Origin: Apoda limacodes
Taxonomy: Eukaryota > Arthropoda > Insecta > Lepidoptera > Limacodidae
DNA length: 64,000 nucleotides
Assembly: GCA_946406115.1 (NCBI GenBank)
Contig: OX291557.1
Location: 14,602,501-14,666,500 of the forward strand
Direction of reading: 5' to 3'
The position numbers were made by a program, and so were the translations under genes. Numbering within the stretch: the stretch's first letter is position 1; each line of letters starts with the position of its first letter. The notes beneath the pieces are model-generated. The model saw only the letters and a program-made list of their open reading frames with translations, did not search any database and was not told the origin of the DNA. Below are positions 1 to 11,683 of this stretch, piece by piece.

Positions 1-797
1 CCAAGTTAAGCTAACTAGGAATACCAGGAAAAATACAAAAAAATACATCGTTTTCACAAGGCTTAAGTACTGTAGAAATATCAGATGTCAGATGGTGGAT
101 ACTTTCAACATACATTAATACTTATCTAACTCTCTCTATTTTCTGATACGGTAAAAAAAAAATTCATAATTTTACTAGTTAATCCACCAGTTTTTGCACG
201 GGTTCTTGAATACCCTACATTCCCTAACTGTAGGTAAAAGTTTCAAAGCAGTAACACTTTAATCGTTTTACATTCGGAGCTTTTGTTAGTAAAATTTGAC
301 CATGTTTTAAGATAAATATGGGTGTTTACTGTAACGTATCATATTTTTTAAAGTTGGGAGAAGAAAAGGACCCTTTTTATTAATTCTTAGTCAATAATGC
401 AGAATCGTAACGTATTTGTTTTAATGTCAAACCCTAAAAATGCATATAGTTATATGATCTTTGATTTCCTTACGACCAAGAAGCTTATATATCGCGGTAT
501 CAATATATATAAGCTTCTTGCTTACGACGTAGGTACTAATGCGTCAGAAATAGATGTGTATTGCTTCAGTTATACATTCTTTATTTTAGTAAAAAACGTA
601 GTGAGTAAAAATATACAAATAAATTTTATATTTTTGGACATTACACACAGTGCCATCTGGGGCCCCAAAGTAAGCAAACCTTGTGTTATATGTACCAGAC
701 AACGGATACAAATACATACCTAAATATATTTTTTTTGTAAATGCATACATATCATACATATAATCAAAATCAAAATCTTTTCCGAATTTAAAATCAA
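1..797. other. AT-rich non-coding DNA, probably intron of the first cuticle gene
   Basis: No coding exon is recognisable. The stretch lies upstream of an exon (1555-1832) that opens at a splice acceptor, so it is probably intronic, although the first exon is not visible. The one structured element is the palindrome at 477-520. A reading frame at 397-723 runs through that palindrome, has no recognisable domain and has AT-driven composition, so I do not call it a gene. Confidence 0.5.
469..528. repeat. 44-bp perfect-arm palindrome flanked by 8-bp direct repeats
   Basis: Arms CAAGAAGCTTATATAT (477-492) and its exact reverse complement (505-520) flank a 12-base centre. Immediately outside both arms is the same octamer, CTTACGAC (469-476 and 521-528). 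An inverted repeat bounded by an 8-bp direct repeat is the structure left by hAT-type DNA transposons, so this looks like an extremely short non-autonomous element or an internally deleted footprint. No transposase is present. The structure is seen directly; the hAT assignment is inference. Confidence 0.6.
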
Positions 798-1195
798 AGG
801 GTTCCGTACCATTATCAATGAAAACGGCAAAAAAATTACGTTTGTTGTATGGGAATCCCCCTTAAATATTTGTTTTATTTTAATTTAATTATTTATTTTT
901 AAAGTGTCTATATAACTAAATATTCTGTGAATATTTTAAGCGTCTACCTGTTGCCGATACCAATATCGAGCAAAAAATCACGTTTGTTGTATGGGAGCCA
1001 CCTTAAATATTTATTTTATTCTGTTTTATTAGAATTATTTGTTATAGCGGTACTAGAAATACATCTTCTTTGAAAATTTCAACTGTCTGACTATCACGGC
1101 TCGTGAGATACAGCCTGGTGACAGACGGACGGACGGACGGGTGGACGGACAGCGGAGGCTTAGTATTAGGGTTTCGCTTTGGATACTAAACTCTA
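798..1195 (-). repeat. GGTTCCGTACC-family interspersed repeat, reverse orientation
   Basis: It begins with AGGGTTCCGTACC. On the minus strand it contains the blocks shared with other copies: the stretch of GTCCGTCCGTC, then CACCAGGCTGTATCTCA, the TAGACAGTTGAAAT-like block, and the CTCCCATACAACAAACGT-like block that occurs here twice. The same blocks recur at about 4040-4515, 10820-11255, 48400-48830, 52820-53530 and 59530-60035. It is a truncated, diverged copy of an element abundant in Lepidoptera whose class I cannot determine. Confidence 0.7.
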
Positions 1196-1554
1196 AAAAT
1201 GGGACAGAATTTTTAAAACGTTCATAAATTAAAAAAAAAAATCTTAAATTATCTTAAAAAAGTGCTGACAACTAAGTTTGTACTTGCCTCTCGATATTTT
1301 GTCAGGAGTCTCAAATATTTTTTGTATCAAAAAAAAGTAAAAAATCACCTTTTTTGCTAGATATCACGTTGACTTACTTTTTTTTATAAGTTAAAGAAGT
1401 TTGTTGGATAGAACAAAATACAAGTTTAATTAAAACGTTTTCCGTCTCGTGATTCAAATGGGATTAATAAAATAATAAAATTTACTTTATTTGCTTTAAA
1501 AACTTTATGCAACTAGATTTTTTTTATAAAAGTTTTATTTTTAGTTTGTTTCAG

Positions 1555-1832
1555 CACTGTTGGTATCTGCTGCCAAAACAAGTGTGGTGCCATTTGCTGC
1601 CGCGCCTGCTGCATTGGTCGCTGCTCCAGCGGTAGCTCCAGCTGCCTACATTGCCCCATATGCTAGCTCATACTCCGCCCACGCAGTAAACCACGCCGTG
1701 GCTGAACCAGTCTTTGCAAATGCGCCTGTGGTTGCTGCCGCTCCTTACGTCGCAGCACCCGCAGCGCCTTTGGTTGCCGCCGCCCCACCCCCATTTGCTG
1801 CCAGATATTTAACAGCCCCAGCTTTCCTATAA
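1555..1832 (+). CDS. Alanine-rich cuticular protein, terminal exon (gene partial at left edge)
   Basis: The exon opens after a strong acceptor (pyrimidine-rich tract ending TTTCAG at 1554) and is read as (x)CA CTG TTG GTA TCT GCT, i.e. the end of a signal peptide (ALLVSAAKTS). It continues as about 90 residues dominated by Ala, Pro and Val (AAPAALVAAPAVAPAAY, SYSAHAVNHAVAEPV, NAPVVAAAPYVAAPAAP) and stops at TAA 1830-1832. One coding base must come from an upstream exon, so the intron is phase 1. No start or promoter is seen between positions 1 and 1554, so exon 1 is probably outside the window. The composition matches low-complexity insect cuticular proteins that lack the Rebers-Riddiford domain, which are secreted and built into chitinous cuticle. 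The TTG at 1560 is an internal codon, not a start. Family membership is by composition and similarity to the gene at 15277; the exact subfamily is not established. Confidence 0.75.
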
Positions 1833-1911
1833 ACGAAAATGGTGATATCATATCCTAGTGACTTGCTCAAAAGTGTACATTCCTAAAGATTATGTTGTAA
1901 GAATTTGTTAT

Positions 1912-1917
1912 ATTAAA
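1912..1917 (+). terminator. Poly(A) signal ATTAAA
   Basis: ATTAAA lies 80 bases after the stop codon of the first cuticle gene. This is the commonest variant of AATAAA and no better candidate is nearby. Confidence 0.5.
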
Positions 1918-2394
1918 CATATTTTCTTTATACATTGCGTTTAATTGTAGTTAACAATCCCTTTCATTTACATAGTATGCCTTACGCAAAAATGTTAGAC
2001 CTATGGACGCTTGCAACATCATAAGCACAACACGCGCGTTGCCAGCCCTTCAAACATGGAATAACTTCGTTCTTGAAGAACTGCATATTCCTTAGACAAA
2101 ACATTAGCAGGGAACTAGTTCCACACTAAACCACACTATACATCATCATTTATGTTTTATGGTCTTAGAATGAATTCCCAGCCGATTGCGGTGCGATGGT
2201 AGGACATATCCCATTATACATGCGATAAAACAGACACAGAGAGGCAAACTTCTCAGACTTAAGGATTAAAGACGGCTTTTGAGTTTGAACCGATTCCAAA
2301 GGGCCAAACTGGTATTCAGGTGCGCCCGCTCAGATATGGCAGATGTAATCCATATGAGTATATCTGTATGGCTGTGTCGGTAAAAATAATAGTA

Positions 2395-2630
2395 TTACAA
2401 CTCGCCAATAGATGTCAGGAAGTCATATTTTTCAGTTTATCATTAACTGAAAACAAGGTTAAAACAACGTTTTCTTAAAATGAAACCTAGCTAGATCGAT
2501 TAATCACCCCCAAAACCCCTTGCGTACTTGTCATGAAAATCGCTGAAGCCGTTTCCGAGATTCAGATTATATATCTATATATCTACATATAAACAAGAAT
2601 TGCTCGTATAAAGGTATTAGATTTTATATG
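2395..2630 (-). repeat. Dispersed repeat, inverted relative to the copy at 14440-14720
   Basis: CTCGCCAATAGATGTCAGGA followed by a CATATTTTTCAGTTT block is the reverse complement of the block near 14575-14615 (AAACTGAAAAATATGACTC, then CCTGACATCATTGGCGAG). Both copies also share CATGAAAATCG and the GATCGATTTATC-like block in the matching order. About 230 bp can be aligned by eye with moderate divergence. I cannot classify the element. Confidence 0.65.
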
Positions 2631-2879
2631 CTGCCGAGTTTATAATCAATTTTAGCGTAGGTACTCGACCTACAATGTGCCCTTATAATTTACAGCAGGT
2701 ATTTAACTACCTATATGGTAATGTTGCATGGCATAAGGCTTTATATAGTTTAGTAATTGAAAGCGATTATTACAAGTTAACTCGACTATTGGATTTTCTA
2801 ATTTACTTTGACTGTTGTAACCGATATTGTTAGGTTCGGATGATTTTAGTCGGGTTTTAATTAAGGTAGGTTTATTGTT

Positions 2880-3060
2880 TATATCTTTACTTCGCTAATA
2901 TTATGAATGCTAAATTAAGTTTGTTCGTTTGTCCTTCTTTAAAGTCGCAATGGATGGTCCGATTAAGCTGAAATTTGGCACAGGGATAGTTTAAAAGGCG
3001 GTGCAGGACATAGGCGATTTTAAACCCAAAAAAATTTATGTTTCCGTAGAAATAACTAAA
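2880..3060 (+). repeat. Fragment of the TAATATTATAAATGCGAAAGT...AAAAGCTAGT repeat family
   Basis: It carries the family blocks CGCTAATATTATGAATGC, GAAATTTGGCACAGGGATAG and GGACATAGG in order. The same blocks occur at 12257, 23400, 60276 and 61895 (plus strand) and at 23023, 25720 and 28212 (minus strand). Here the 3' end is missing. Confidence 0.65.
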
Positions 3061-3177
3061 ATCAAACAGTTGTAGTACTGCCTAGTAAATAATAGTCAGC
3101 AATTTTGTTAGTATACGTAGATTCACTCATACTTGATAGTGTACGGTTCAGAAAATTTAGGCCTTAAAAGGTAGGAC

Positions 3178-3240
3178 ATGTCCGTTCGCTTAGTAATAGG
3201 ATCCCGTTGGCACCCTTAAGTACCTACGGTACCCAAAAAT
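3178..3240 (-). repeat. Short 5' fragment of the GGTTCCGTACC family, reverse
   Basis: TTAGTAATAGGATCCCGTTG, then CACCCTTAAGTA, then GGTACCC is the reverse complement of the family's 5' end (GGGTTCCGTACCC, AAGGGTGCCAACGG, GACCCTATTACTAA). Only the first 60 bp or so are left. Confidence 0.55.
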
Positions 3241-3320
3241 GTGTGAGTCTGATACTGGCGCGCCAAACAAAATAAATACTAATTCTTAAGTAATTTACTA
3301 GAAATACATATTTTAGAAAC

Positions 3321-3340
3321 ATATATATATATATATATAT
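3321..3340. repeat. (AT)10 microsatellite
   Basis: Ten uninterrupted AT units. Confidence 0.9.
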
Positions 3341-4039
3341 TATTTCTTTAGAATATGTCGTTTATTCTACACCTCATTGGTACGTGTTATCTTTGAATTT
3401 CCTATTTCAGAGATTTGCTGGAAGAAATACCTTATTAGAGATACTGTGACCTTTGTATGCTATTGAAAAAATAGCCTACCATGTAATCTGTAAAATTTAC
3501 GTGTACAATAAAAATTAAAAATAGAATTTTAATGTAATCGAGATGCCAATAGGCAGTGGCATGGACGGCACTAAATCTCTATAACAACCATAATATGTAT
3601 CATATTATAGTAAGGAAGTCAAGAATGCTCCTAAAATGAATCGGCCATCTTTAAATTTTTCCCAACAACCGATATTTCTCGTCATAATCACTCATAGCTA
3701 ACACATAAACCTATATTTGTTAATACATACCTTATTTTAAGTATATAGTAATACAGCTTACGCATAGATAATGAAAGATAACTAGCTAGTGGACAGTATG
3801 AGAAATAAAACTATCATAGCAATGTCATTGAGAACGCCCTGCCCTCATTTTAGCTAACGGATACCCGTTGCATTTGCCGACTAAACAATTTTCATGTATG
3901 GAGAAATAAATTTAAGCCAGCCTATAACTTAGTTAAAGCGCCGTACGAATGATTTTGGTACTTGATAAAATAATGGATGTGAAACCACGAATGCAATCCT
4001 TGATGGTCTAGTTCACAAAATCAAAATCGTGTCAGTTAG

Positions 4040-4515
4040 TAGGGCTCTGTACCCAAAATGTAAAAAACGGGACCCTATTACTAAGACTCCGCTTTCCGTC
4101 CGTTCGTCCGTCTGTCATCAGGCTGTATCTCATGAACCGTGATAGTTAGACAGTTGAAATTTTCACAGAAGATGTATTTCTGTTGCCGCTATAACAACAA
4201 ATGACAAAAGAAACAGAATAAAACAAATACTATAAGGGGGCTCCTAAACAACAAATATTTATTTTATTATATTTAAATTAAATATAATATTTATTATATT
4301 TTTTGCTCGATTTTGCGCGATATTGATAACGGCAACAATTAGACGCTTAAAATATTCACAGAATATTTAGTTATATATTTACTTTAAACATAAATAATTA
4401 AATTAAAATAAAAAAAATATTTAAGGGGGGCTCCCATACAAAAAACGTAATTTTTTTGCCGTTTTCATTGATAATGGTACGGAACCCTTCGTGCGCGAGT
4501 CCGACTAGCAATGTT
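4040..4515 (+). repeat. GGTTCCGTACC-family repeat, near full length
   Basis: It starts with AGGGCTCTGTACCC and contains GGGACCCTATTACTAAGAC, CCGTCCGTTCGTCCGTCTG, ATCAGGCTGTATCTCATG, GTTGAAATTTTCACAGAAG and CTCCCATACAAAAAACG. It ends in GGTACGGAACCCTTCGTGCG plus CGAGTCCGACT. The outer GGTTCCGTACC-like and GGTACGGAACC words are inverted relative to each other, giving short terminal inverted repeats. Confidence 0.75.
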
Positions 4516-6358
4516 CTAGAATTATTTTTGTTAAATGTGTTTTATAAGAACTAGCTTTGTGTGAGTCGGGCTCGCGTACTAAGGGTTTTTTACTACCGCA
4601 GAGTGCACTAGCTTGCTCGTAAGTATAACCAATTTTATAATAGAGCCAAAACAATAAATCAATTTAATTGTATGGAGAGGAGATTCATCTTCCCATTATT
4701 TATTAGGAAATACGCCATAAAAGCATAGTATATATTCTGTTATTAATTTAAGCCTTCTTCCTAATTCATTCTTAAAGATAGAGCCCATGAAACGTCGGAG
4801 AGACGAGACATTTGAGATAAAAATCAGAAATTTGTTATTATACAACAAATTCTTCAACTAGAAAGAAATGAGAGAATAAAGTTAAGTCGATAATGATTTA
4901 AAAAGGATTTATTTGAGTATTTTGGTAGTAAGGCACATTATAATAATTCCTTCCGCCATGTATCGGGAAAAGTTCTTACTGTTAATTTATGGTATTGTAT
5001 TTTTTATTGAAAAGTTAATTCTAAACTGTATTTTTAACGAACTTAAAAAAACTTTATTTGTTCACAAATATTTCTAAATAATTTATAAAAAGTATCAAGA
5101 CCACTGCGTAAGTAAAGATAAAACATATTAGTTAAGTAGATTTTAAAGTACATCAAACTTACAACCAAGTGTTCAAAGTACAGACAGAACAGACATGTAC
5201 AGTGATTTGTATTCAAATTTATTTTCATACATCATAACATACACTTTAACTTTTTATGTCATTTACTTTATATATAATAATAATGTTTCATCTCAGATTA
5301 AAATTCATCATTATAAATAAAAATCCATAAAAAAAATTGACAGTGTTGTGTTAGAAAAAAACTTAGCCAGCGTTTAACACATACATATTACATTATTTTT
5401 ATTTATTTAATATAAAAAAAAACATCCCTAGAACCCATACGCAAAGAGTTCCTGTGACTAAAAGTGGACAATCACATCTCTCGGGTATCGTGTTTAGGAG
5501 GCAGCTGGGACTGTCGTGCATCTGATGCATTTGAGAGTAATTGAAGCCACTCTTATGTGTAGCATAGCACAGCATTAAATCTGTCCATCCAAGCTTCAGT
5601 AAACATACCTAATGCTCTACAGAAACTAACCTAACTAACTTAATTTATACAACATAAAGTACATGCTTTATTTAATGTCATTAGTTTTCAAAATTGTTTT
5701 TACAACATAAAGTAAACGGAAGTTGTGTTTAATTACATTAACTTTATTTTACAACAAAAAGAACTCGGTAACTTTATTTGGTGACATTTATTTTAAATAG
5801 GATGGAATATTTAAAAAATGAATACGAAAGAAAAAGGGTTGAGATCTTGGTAAATAATTTGATAGTAATAATTTAAAACGGTGGGAAAAACAAACTTATT
5901 TTTTTTTAGTTTGTGTAACTTCACGTATTTATTCCCTAAAAGGTGTAACTAGCCAGTAGCTGAATACACATATCTCATCATATCATATCTTAATGATTTT
6001 AATATAATTATTATAATCATAGTCATTGGTAAAATACAAGGACTGATAGCTTTTGTGATAGATGGCACCGTTTACTGCACCATGTTTAATTTCTAAGCTT
6101 TTCTGGGTTGTATTTTATTCATGGTCTTGTTTTTAGTAATTCCATCTATAACAGTGGGACCTTCATAATTAAATTTGAAACAGTCTCCGATATTACCAAG
6201 GATTTCAGTGAAAACTGTAAAAAACAAAATAATGTGTTCATTAATATTACTTTAGGTGAAAAATTGGTTGAAAAATATTTAGCTAAATCTTGCAGGGTTT
6301 TGTTTTTTCTTTTTTGTACTTAATCTGCAGACTGTACTTAAGCACCCGAAGGCTGATA

Positions 6359-6369
6359 CAGTGACCTAG
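6359..6369 (+). promoter_or_regulatory. CAGTGACCTAG word upstream of the TATA box
   Basis: CAGTGACCTAG lies 55 bp before the TATA box of the three-exon cuticle gene. The identical 11-mer occurs at 11684-11694, just before another TATA-like sequence inside the first intron. Its complement contains TAGGTCA, which resembles a nuclear-receptor half-site of the HR3/ROR type. Nuclear receptors are known regulators of cuticle genes, but binding here is inference only. Confidence 0.35.
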
Positions 6370-6423
6370 GCCAATGCTATTGGTAGGGTTAGACCGATTT
6401 AGTCCAACCATGTGTCTAAACAG

Positions 6424-6432
6424 TATATAAAG
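6424..6432 (+). promoter_or_regulatory. TATA box of the three-exon cuticle gene
   Basis: TATATAAAG lies 89 bp before the ATG at 6513. A transcription start would be expected near 6455 (ACATTCG context). The following leader is pyrimidine-rich and runs straight into ATGTACAAGCTG. The initiator is a poorer match to (A/G)TCA(G/A)T than in the single-exon paralogues. Confidence 0.65.
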
Positions 6433-6512
6433 CCGGTCACACAGTCCCTTTGAACATTCGCTCCTACATCTCCTTTCTTCGCCTTTCAACAACATCCCAC
6501 CCACCCTTCAAA

Positions 6513-6524
6513 ATGTACAAGCTG
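6513..6524 (+). CDS. Cuticular protein, coding part of exon 1 (MYKL)
   Basis: ATGTACAAGCTG is followed directly by the donor GTAAGA. It lies below a good TATA box with a leader of about 60 nt, and the four codons end in phase 0. Joined to the phase-0 exon at 15277 it gives MYKLVVFAALLAVAAAAPG, a textbook insect signal peptide and the same MYKLVV start as the intact gene at 36549. The intron would be 8.75 kb, which is long. I see no competing first exon in between, so I assign it to the exons at 15277 and 16173. A transcript is needed to prove the join. Confidence 0.7.
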
Positions 6525-7104
6525 GTAAGAATATATTTTTTAGTTTCTAATTAATTAGTTCGTATATTATCTATTATTTTTTAATTTATTATAATAATTA
6601 ATGTAAGTAGGAACAATATTTCAGCAATGATCGTAGAAAACACACCGCGAGTTTTAATTTTAATTACCATATTTTTTTTGTAAATAATTTATTTTATTAT
6701 TTTATTTGAATGCTGTGTTTTATTAAATAAATATAATCGCTAAAACATAAGAGAACTTTTTCATAACAACCTCAAAATAATCTAACGTAAGATTTTTCCT
6801 AACAGATTATGTTTTAATATTTCGTTGGTCGTTCGCTGATAATGTGAAAGTGCAAATGAAAAATATGTCTGCAATTGACTTCCAGATATTATAGGACAGT
6901 GCAACAAACTTTTTTGACCCGATGACTGTCGCCAGTGTCCCGTATGTTCACAGGATTTCAATATGCCGACTGTTGTTTTGATTTTTGACCGCCGAGTCAG
7001 GAAAGTTGTACCCGTATTTTTAGTCTAAATTTTGTAAACAGCCACCTGTATGTAAGATGATATACATATATACCGGGCCGGTCGTGCTCTTAGTCAGACT
7101 TTTG

Positions 7105-7180
7105 GAAATAAGTAATTTTTTTTAGTTTTTTAGTGCATCTTTTTGAAACTGGTTGTTTTTTTGTTTTATTCATTACCAGA
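7105..7180 (+). repeat. Right end of the TTTTTAGTGCATCTTTTTGAA repeat
   Basis: TTTTTTAGTGCATCTTTTTG followed by AAACTGGTTGTTTTTTT is the same terminal block as at 31455-31490 and 59450-59485. Only the end of the element is present. Confidence 0.6.
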
Positions 7181-7439
7181 TTAAAAAGAACATTCCTACA
7201 TAAACAGTTTGTAATTGTCTAATAAGTGATTAATCACAACATTGATTAGTAATGCGAAAAGATTTTAGTAATTCTGCTTGAAATAAAGGCAAAGGGTCAC
7301 AAAAACGTGACACGAAAACATACACGCACGACAACACGCGCGTTTGTTAATCTAAATAAGCGAATAATTTTAGTTACGTAGTTTAGTTAGTGAGTAAATA
7401 AAATTATAAAAGGTTTAGGAAATTCCTATGTTTTTCAGT

Positions 7440-7640
7440 GAACATCCATTAAAAATTGTTGCGAGCCGCCTCCTATAGCATTCCCTAGAAAAAGCGTGCC
7501 GTTTCGACCAGTGTACAAAGACATATTACACTATTAAAGCATACAAAGAAACAGTTCCACGTACGATAGGCGCTAGCACGTGAATGCACATTGAAAATTT
7601 CGAATTTCTCTATTTCTGTTGGTATAAAATTAAAATACTT
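7440..7640 (-). repeat. Dispersed repeat, inverted copy of 43930-44165
   Basis: GTGCCGTTTCGACCAGTGTA, then CAAAGACATATTACAC, AACAGTTCCACG and ACGATAGGCGCTAGCACGTG form the reverse complement, in order, of the blocks at 44030-44130. About 200 bp can be aligned by eye. The class is unknown. Confidence 0.65.
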
Positions 7641-8797
7641 ATTTAGAACTGTGAGATTAGCAAAGTCACTTGGTCATATTAATGTATATTTTATTAAACT
7701 CTAACTTTTCCAATCAATTTTTATTTAAAATTAAAAATAGATTTTAAGTTTATTTTTTTAATTGTTTAAATAGACAAATCATTATATTATTTGCAATCCC
7801 ACTTAATTGTGGCCTGAAAAAAGTTAATTTAGGACTGTTACAAAATTAATCAATTAATCAATTTATTTTGGCTGCGAGATGTTGTAAATCCGTTCCGGAA
7901 CCGCAACTCTATTCAGTGATATATCAAAGTCTTAAATATATTTGCTAATTAATTTATATTAATTTGCCTAAATATTAATGAATTAACGAGGGGCATGCAA
8001 AAAACACCATTAATATACTACTAGAATATCAATAAAAATGCAAGCGCAAGTGATATTTAACTATTTATCACAATATGACCGCTCGTTACAGAATACAGAA
8101 GCGTTAACATTAAACAGATAATAACTTATCAATTATTTTTGTCTCCAAACTTCGAAATTTATAGATGGTCGACACAACAGTAATTGAATTTGTAAAAGGA
8201 AGGAATAGCAATCACTACATTAACACACAATAGTTATATATCAGTGTTCGGGTGGCCGTTTTATCACTTCATAGTGATACCAGTGTTTAAAATACCCTAA
8301 TATATTACAGAAAAGTCACAAAGAACGACGCATATAAGACAAATGTGTATCTAATTAGCCCCAAGCGGAGCTGCAATACAATAACTATATCACTTAAACG
8401 TTCTAAATCAGGGGCCCTTTCTGCGTTGTAGAAACGTTTCTTATATTCTAATATGACCAATCATGAATACCACTTTGCACCCAGGAAACGTGCCTATAAC
8501 CGATATACAGCTAAGATTTTCTAGTTGGGTGTATGATGACGTAACACAATTTCACAATTTACGTCACAAGAACAAAAGGAAAACATATCTACTAAAATTC
8601 CTATATTTAACCTATTGTGAAGTATATTATTAAATGCGATAAACTAAAATGTGTTTACAAGATTCAAACTTAACTCTATTGTAAACTAAATAACTAATAC
8701 TGAATTGGCATTCACCTTTCGAGTAAACAGTACAACAATGATGAATTGTTTCCTGACACAAAGTGAAGGGTCTGCTGGGTTAGTATATTTACACTAC

Positions 8798-8935
8798 TTG
8801 CTTTCCGCTGCGCTAAATTTGGTTATCAACGTGGGATTTTTATAGCAAGCTATAACTACAGGCTATAGTTAATCTACATGGAATTTCATTTATAGTTATT
8901 CCTGCGGAAACCTTTTAATTTTCTGGAATGCCCAT
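8798..8935 (-). repeat. Fragment of the ...AAAAGCTAGT repeat family, reverse
   Basis: Carries AAATTTGGTTATCAACGTGG, AGCAAGCTATAACTACAGGC and TTATAGTTATTCCTGCGG in the family order seen complete at 28212-28490. Only the 3' half is kept. Confidence 0.6.
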
Positions 8936-9394
8936 GACATTTTCCGACTCTTTAAGTTGCAGTACTACTTTCCTAAAAACAAGGATGACGTGATATGTAA
9001 CTAAGCGTGCATAAGTAGTGCAGCTACATCGCAATTCACTGAGATCTTCATTAAAGTACATGAAATTATTTAATGTTTATTATACATCATTGTTTTCAAA
9101 AAAATGCTTTTTCTCAGGATCTAAAGCACTATCACGTCCAAACTTTAGAAAAGTCGTAAACTAATAGCACTTATAACTTAAAACTTAAAAAAAACAGTAA
9201 AAGGAGTCAGTATATTTTTTTTCCATCCAACAAAAGTTAATTAATCACGTGCGTCAGGGTTTGAACCATATTCCCAAGAACACAGTTATTAAATCTTAGT
9301 CGTATCTGCTTAGTGGATCTGGAGAAACCATTGCCAAAAATAAATAAAATTTAGGTAGTTACAGCCTCTTAACTAAATTTGTACTCTCAATTGG

Positions 9395-9465
9395 ATACTC
9401 CGTTGCGACGTGAGGGTATGACAAACACACAAACTCACTTTCGCATTTATAATATTAGTATATAA
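9395..9465 (-). repeat. 5'-end fragment of the ...AAAAGCTAGT repeat family, reverse
   Basis: ACAAACTCACTTTCGCATTT followed by ATAATATTAGTATA is the reversed 5' terminus of the family. Confidence 0.55.
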
Positions 9466-10819
9466 TATAACCAGCTATATTTACGTTCTGCCTTCGTTTT
9501 AAAATTGCAGTAACTCAGGCCGTACTTGACTTTGACTTTGCTGGCTTGAATGTACAGAAATGTACACTTAATTTCGTGCCTTTTTTACCGTGTTAAAAAA
9601 ATGTGGTATAAAACACAATGTAATAGGTAAAAGGAGTAAAAGGCTACATTTATGTTTGTATTTCTTTTACTATAACATAGTTGTAGGCAGAAATTCATAG
9701 TATTTTTTCTACTAGAAAGTGTAAGAACATTGTAGGAAATCTCAAGTTCGAAATTCAGATAACTTTTATAATTAGAAGTGTGTAAAATGTTTAAAGTTAT
9801 AACAAATTGTCACGTAAATATTTTTTCATAACACGTAGTCGTAAACAGTATCATTACTTGCAGGTAAAGAAGGTGCTTCGATTTTAATTACTCTAGTTTT
9901 CTTTGTAAATTTTATTTTGGTCGAGGCAAAGCAGGCTTTCATGGAACTCACGGGCGGTAATGATGCACCAATTTAATCAATTTATGTACCTATAAAAGCG
10001 ATAAGCTACAAAATATACGCCAAGTGAGCAATCACATGTTATAACTTCAGACAAAACTTTTTAATTCATTAATTATGTAGATATCTGAAGGTAGCTGTGG
10101 CGTTGTTGTTTCAATCGTGTTTTGATAAAATTATTTATTTATTCACTTTAATTTTCATTTATTTACTTGCAAATGTGACGAAAAACTTTTGTTACACGAG
10201 CGGTAAATAAAATTACGAACTCAAGTCATTAAAGAATTCAAACTTAGGCTTCCAAATAGCCTTTCTTTAGTAATTTTCTCCGTACCACCCTATTTTCTGC
10301 AATAAGCATTTTATAAAAAAACTATAAGTAATACATACCTACATTCATGATTTGCAATAACTTGTATGCACATACATTCACATGTATCCACAAACACTGA
10401 TTCAATCCAATCAATTGTTAAATAAGTGTAGGCCACGTAGTGATTTTATTCTCTTTTTCAAGTATTTGGGTTTTGGAATCAAACAAAGAACCCCTATTTT
10501 TTCGTCATGTCCGTGCAAATTAATACACCAAATGGGCCAGATAATCAACGGTGTCAAACAAATAAATTCACTGACGTAGAGTAAAATATTTTCTACATAA
10601 TATGTCGTATAATTACATTTTTAATAGGTACGGAAGCTTTAATGTATCCAATTAGATTGTCAGACATATCGCATAAGCACGCTAAGTAAACATGTGGGTA
10701 TTGTCCAATGTCGTCCGAAGTACCACAGTGACAGCAGGCACGTCCGCCTGACATACCAAAAGTGCCTGATTCGTTTCCTGGTCAGGGCAGTAAAAAAGCA
10801 TATGTGAATTAACGATAGT

Positions 10820-11255
10820 TTTTTTGGGGTACCCTAAGGGTAATTAGGGGGACCCTATTACTAAAACTCTGCTGTCCGTCCGTCTGTCACCAGGCTGTAT
10901 CCCATAAACCGTTAAAGTTAGACAGTTGAAATTACCACAGAAGATGTATTTCTGTTGCCGCTATAACAGCAAATACTAATAACAGAATACTAAAAACAGA
11001 ATAAAAAAATATTTAAGGGGGCTCGCATACAATAAACGTGATTTTTTTTGCTCGTTTGTTAACGGCAACAGGTAGATGCTTAAAATATTTAAGAATATTG
11101 AGTTATATATTCACTTTTAAAACAAATAATTTAATTAATATTAAACAAATATTAAAGGGGGCTCCCATACAATAATCTTTTTTTTATTTCGTTTTTATAG
11201 ATAATAGTACGGAACCCTTCGTGCGCAAGTCCCACTCGCACTTGGTCGTTTTTTT
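10820..11255 (+). repeat. GGTTCCGTACC-family repeat
   Basis: Begins GGGGTACCCTAAGGGTAATT. It holds GACCCTATTACTAAAACTC, CACCAGGCTGTATCCCATA, AGATGTATTTCTGTTGCCGC and CTCCCATACAATAA, and ends GTACGGAACCCTTCGTGCGC with CACTCGCACTTGGTCGTTTT. Nearly full length. Confidence 0.75.
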
Positions 11256-11683
11256 CAATCGGGAGCTCAGCTTAGGTAATTCATGTAAGATGTTAAAATA
11301 AAAAGTCAAAATTAAGTTTCCTAACCTTGATTTAGTGATTTTATATATAAAAAAAAAATATTCTTACCACTTATACATACATATATATGTGTATATGTGG
11401 TAATAGTCTGTCTATTTATATTATATATATAGTTTAACCTAAGCTCTATTCGAAGATTGCCCATTCTGTCTGAAAAATGTCTTGTAAAACATCAGTCCAC
11501 AAATATAATTTGTTAGGTTTAGGACTAAACTGTCTTAGAGGCAAAAGCGGCTTTCACTTCTTTAGCTGTAATCTATTTTAGTAAAGTCATATTACCTCAA
11601 TTTTAAATGTTTTGTGTTCATATTCTAGACTATTTAGAATTTTTAGTATATTGGGTTTTTAATTTAAGGCCTCGACATATGTC

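Larger units (their letters stand above)
1918..6358. other. Intergenic, repeat-rich; no gene recognised
   Basis: About 4.4 kb separate the first cuticle gene from the promoter of the second. It holds the repeat pieces listed separately. A further stretch around 2020-2330, containing AACACGCGCGTTGCCAGCCC, resembles lepidopteran retroelement 3' sequence, but I cannot define its ends. From about 4520 to 6358 I see only AT-rich sequence with short, compositionally driven frames. Confidence 0.5.

Noticed and set aside
397..723. 108-codon open frame on the plus strand
   Set aside because: AT-driven composition, no domain, signal or splice context, and it runs straight through the 477-520 palindrome.
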